This document shows, piece after piece, positions 4,618 to 6,688 of a DNA stretch of 6,688 nucleotides. The notes beneath the pieces are model-generated. The model was given only the letters and a program-made list of their open reading frames with translations. It did no database searches and was not told the DNA's origin. Location of the stretch: contig JAOABT010000443.1 of assembly GCA_026418215.1 (NCBI GenBank), positions 1-6,688 on the forward strand, read 5' to 3'. A program made the position numbers and the translations under genes. The first letter of the stretch is position 1; each line of letters opens with the position of its first letter. This DNA comes from Clostridia bacterium (lineage in GTDB: Bacteria; Bacillota; Clostridia; DSM-8532).

Positions 4618-5911
4618 TAAATCTTTTAAAAAATTCTTTCTTCTCTGGTCAGGAGAATTTATCTCTGCCATAGGAAGCGGACTTACAGCCTTTGGACTGG
4701 GGGTCTATGTCTTTCACCTCACGGGAAAGGCGTGGGCTGTGGCACTCGTCACACTGCTAGCGTTTATGCCGTCCCTCCTTTTAAGTGCGGTATCAGGCGT
4801 TCTTGCCGATCGTTATGACCGACGCCTGCTTATGGTTTTAGGCGATAGTCTGTCGGCCGTGGGACTGGTTTTTATTCTCATTTGCATGCTGAATGGTGAA
4901 GCAAAGCTTTGGCAGATATGTGCGGGTGTGACCATCAGCTCGATTTTCTCATCTCTCATGGAACCTGCCTATAAAGCGACGGTGACGGATTTGCTGACTG
5001 AAGAACAATACACCAAAGCAAGCGGTCTTGTGCAGGTTGCAGGCTCTGCAAAGTATCTTATTTCACCTGTGATTGCGGGCTTGCTGCTCACGGTTTCAGA
5101 CATAAAGCTCCTTCTTGTTATTGATATTGCAACCTTTTTGGTTACTGTAGCCTCAACGCTGGCTGTCCGGAGAGGTCTTGAATCCAAGAAATCCGAGCAG
5201 ACCGAATCGTTCACGAGTGAATTTAAGGAAGGCTGGAGGGCCATTACTGAAAACAGGGGTGTGTTTGTCCTGGTCATCATGGCCTCGGTTATGACCTTTT
5301 TCCTTGGTTTTATTCAAACCCTTTCAACGCCTATGGTCCTTGCCTTTTCAAACAGCACAACACTTGGAACATTAGAGACACTCTCGGCGTCAGGAATGCT
5401 TGTAACAGGCATCATTATCGGCAGCATTACAATAAAAAAGGGCCATGTGAAGCTGCTTTCTGTGTCACTATTTTGTGCCGGTCTGTTCATCGCTTTCTTC
5501 GGGCTTCGTGAAAATATTGTTCTGATCTGTGTGTCAGGGTTCCTTTTCTTTGCAACACTCCCTGTTACCAGCATGTGCCTTGATTACCTGACTCGCACTC
5601 ATATAGACAATGCCGTTCAGGGAAGGGCATGGGGGCTTATCGGCCTTATCTCCCAGCTTGGATACGTGGTAGCCTATGCCCTTTCAGGCGTGCTGACCGA
5701 TTATGTGTTTACACCTCTTTTGGTCAAAGACGGCCCGCTTGCCAACAGCGTTGGGAGAATTATCGGAACCGGCAGCGGCAGAGGAGCAGGCTTCCTCATC
5801 ATGATTGCGGGTGTTATGCTGGCTGCTGCTGCTGTCATTCTCCACCGCCTGAAGTCAATTAAGAAGCTTGAAAAGCAGGAGGGCAGCGCTGAGTTATGTA
5901 TGGTAGAATAA
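4604..5911 (+). CDS. MFS transporter, MefA/MFS_3-like exporter
   Basis: A 435-aa, 12-span major facilitator protein of typical length. It opens with FKKFFLLWSGEFISAIGSGL (8-27), the usual first helix of the MFS_3 group, which includes macrolide exporters such as MefA and siderophore exporters. MFS motif A is present in the loop after helix 2 as GVLADRYDRR (65-74). A cytoplasmic central loop near RRGLESKKSEQTE separates the two six-helix halves. It most likely exports a small toxic compound by proton antiport; the substrate cannot be read from the sequence. The ATG at 4604 is chosen because MDTNNKSFKKFF places the first helix correctly and GGAAGG lies upstream. Earlier in-frame starts lie inside tetR and add a non-native leader. 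It overlaps tetR by 14 bp and the next gene by 16 bp, which suggests translational coupling. The family is sure; drug export is inferred. Confidence 0.93.
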   Translation: MDTNNKSFKKFFLLWSGEFISAIGSGLTAFGLGVYVFHLTGKAWAVALVTLLAFMPSLLLSAVSGVLADRYDRRLLMVLGDSLSAVGLVFILICMLNGEAKLWQICAGVTISSIFSSLMEPAYKATVTDLLTEEQYTKASGLVQVAGSAKYLISPVIAGLLLTVSDIKLLLVIDIATFLVTVASTLAVRRGLESKKSEQTESFTSEFKEGWRAITENRGVFVLVIMASVMTFFLGFIQTLSTPMVLAFSNSTTLGTLETLSASGMLVTGIIIGSITIKKGHVKLLSVSLFCAGLFIAFFGLRENIVLICVSGFLFFATLPVTSMCLDYLTRTHIDNAVQGRAWGLIGLISQLGYVVAYALSGVLTDYVFTPLLVKDGPLANSVGRIIGTGSGRGAGFLIMIAGVMLAAAAVILHRLKSIKKLEKQEGSAELCMVE

Positions 5912-6663
5912 TCAAGAATGACATTTTAAAAAGTAGGCTTATAACGGCCACAACGGTTGTTTTCGTAGCTGCTGCTGCCATGCTGGTTTCCCTCGCAGCC
6001 ATCTTGGTCGTGAATCTTTTCGGTTCCATTGATTCCCTTATGACGAAAGCTAAGACCCCGCATTTTATGCAGATGCACAAGGGAGAAATAAATACCGCTC
6101 GGCTTAAGGCTTTCGCAATGCAAAACCCAAACGTCGAGGCTTTTCAGGTGCTGGAGTTTCTGAATGTTGACGGCAGCGGCATAGTCATCAGCGGGCATTC
6201 GCTTGCCGGCAGTGTTCAGGACAACGGCTTTTCAACCCAAAGCTCCAAATTTGATTATCTTCTGGATCTAGACGGAAAAGTGATCCATGTAGCCGATGGG
6301 GAGCTATATGTTCCTATCTGCTACATGAAGGACGGCACTGCTCGAATGGGCGACAAGGCTGTGATTGGGGGAAAGACCTTTACCGTAGCCGGTTTCTTGC
6401 GTGATTCACAGATGAATGCGCTGCTATCCTCGTCAAAACGCTTCCTTGTGAGTGAGAAGGATTACTCGGAAATAAAGGCCTTTGGAAGTACGGAATATTT
6501 GATTGAATTCAGGTTAAAAAGCCTCAGTTCGCTGAGTGCCTTTGAAACTGCTTATGCGTCTGCGGGGCTTGAAGCCAATGGACCGACCCTTACATATCCT
6601 CTTTTCAAAACCATCAATGCCATTTCCGACGGGATCATGATTGCGGTTATTCTTCTCGTAAGC
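5896..6663 (+). CDS. FtsX/MacB-like ABC transporter permease, N-terminal part (cut by contig end)
   Basis: The first 256 residues of an ABC permease of the FtsX type. Relatives as I recall them are around 750 aa, so most is missing. A short basic N-terminus (MYGRIIKNDILKSRL) leads into a membrane helix (about 16-41). A large extracytoplasmic domain follows (about 45-235), containing PHFMQMHKGEI, DLDGKVI, RDSQMN, SSKRF and EYLIEF. A second helix begins at ISDGIMIAVILLVS. These blocks match my memory of a Firmicute permease family that pairs with a separate MacB-like ATPase; that ATPase gene, if present, would lie beyond the contig. The ATG at 5896 follows AGGAGGG by 12 nt, slightly long, and overlaps the MFS stop region by 16 bp. 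The apparent last six residues (LSLIHI) and the TGA at 6682 come from adapter sequence and must be dropped. The role is probably efflux or lipid/peptide handling under TetR control. Confidence 0.85.
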
Positions 6664-6688
6664 CTGTCTCTTATACACATCTGACGCT
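6664..6688. other. Sequencing adapter (Nextera/Tn5 mosaic end), not genomic
   Basis: CTGTCTCTTATACACATCT (6664-6682) is the reverse complement of the 19-bp Tn5 mosaic end used in Nextera libraries. GACGCT (6683-6688) continues into the reverse complement of the Read 1 transposase adapter. An exact 25-base match at the very end of a contig is untrimmed adapter. One to three bases at the junction could be genomic by coincidence. Confidence 0.97.

Noticed and set aside
6664..6682. A genuine Tn5/IS50 end next to the permease gene
   Set aside because: The sequence is the engineered mosaic end and continues into the Read 1 adapter (GACGCT), so it is a library artefact and not a transposon.

Overview
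The window looks like the end of a contig from an anaerobic, spore-forming Clostridia-type Firmicute. The evidence is strong AGGAGG-like ribosome binding sites, moderate GC with TTGACA/TATAAT-type promoters, a Cys-rich protein of a clostridial family associated (from memory) with the spore coat, and a TetR-MFS-FtsX-type permease cluster typical of Firmicutes. The genus cannot be read from the sequence.

Left part (1-1662): a partial minus-strand gene runs off the left edge and encodes a repetitive, beta-propeller-like protein of unknown function. A 109-bp spacer follows, then a plus-strand gene for a 279-aa protein with 13 cysteines, probably a spore-coat (CotA-like) protein. A weak SigK-like promoter motif precedes it and a strong intrinsic terminator follows it. 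That terminator lies in a unit of about 55 bp that recurs, diverged, about 75 bp downstream.

Middle part (1663-3960): after a sigma-A-type promoter comes an orphan membrane diguanylate cyclase with about 8 hydrophobic segments. It has an intact GGEEF active site, no inhibitory RxxD site, and a Lys-rich insertion in the catalytic domain. The roughly 840 bp that follow hold no conventional gene. They contain a hairpin/T-tract, a 29-aa hydrophobic ORF with a very good ribosome binding site and a lipobox-like end, a perfect 16-bp palindrome, and a minus-strand open frame that may be a gene remnant.

Right part (3905-6663): a 23-bp inverted repeat sits over the start of an operon encoding a TetR-family repressor, a 12-TM MFS exporter and an FtsX/MacB-type ABC permease. 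The genes overlap by 14 and 16 bp, so they are probably co-transcribed and translationally coupled. The repressor probably binds the inverted repeat and controls its own operon, with efflux of a toxic compound as the likely output. The permease gene is cut by the contig end.

The last 25 bases (6664-6688) match the Nextera/Tn5 sequencing adapter and are not genomic. The apparent C-terminus and stop codon of the permease there are artefacts. I found no clear new defence or mobile system. The most promising unexplained items are the 29-aa peptide with its leader hairpin and the duplicated terminator unit.
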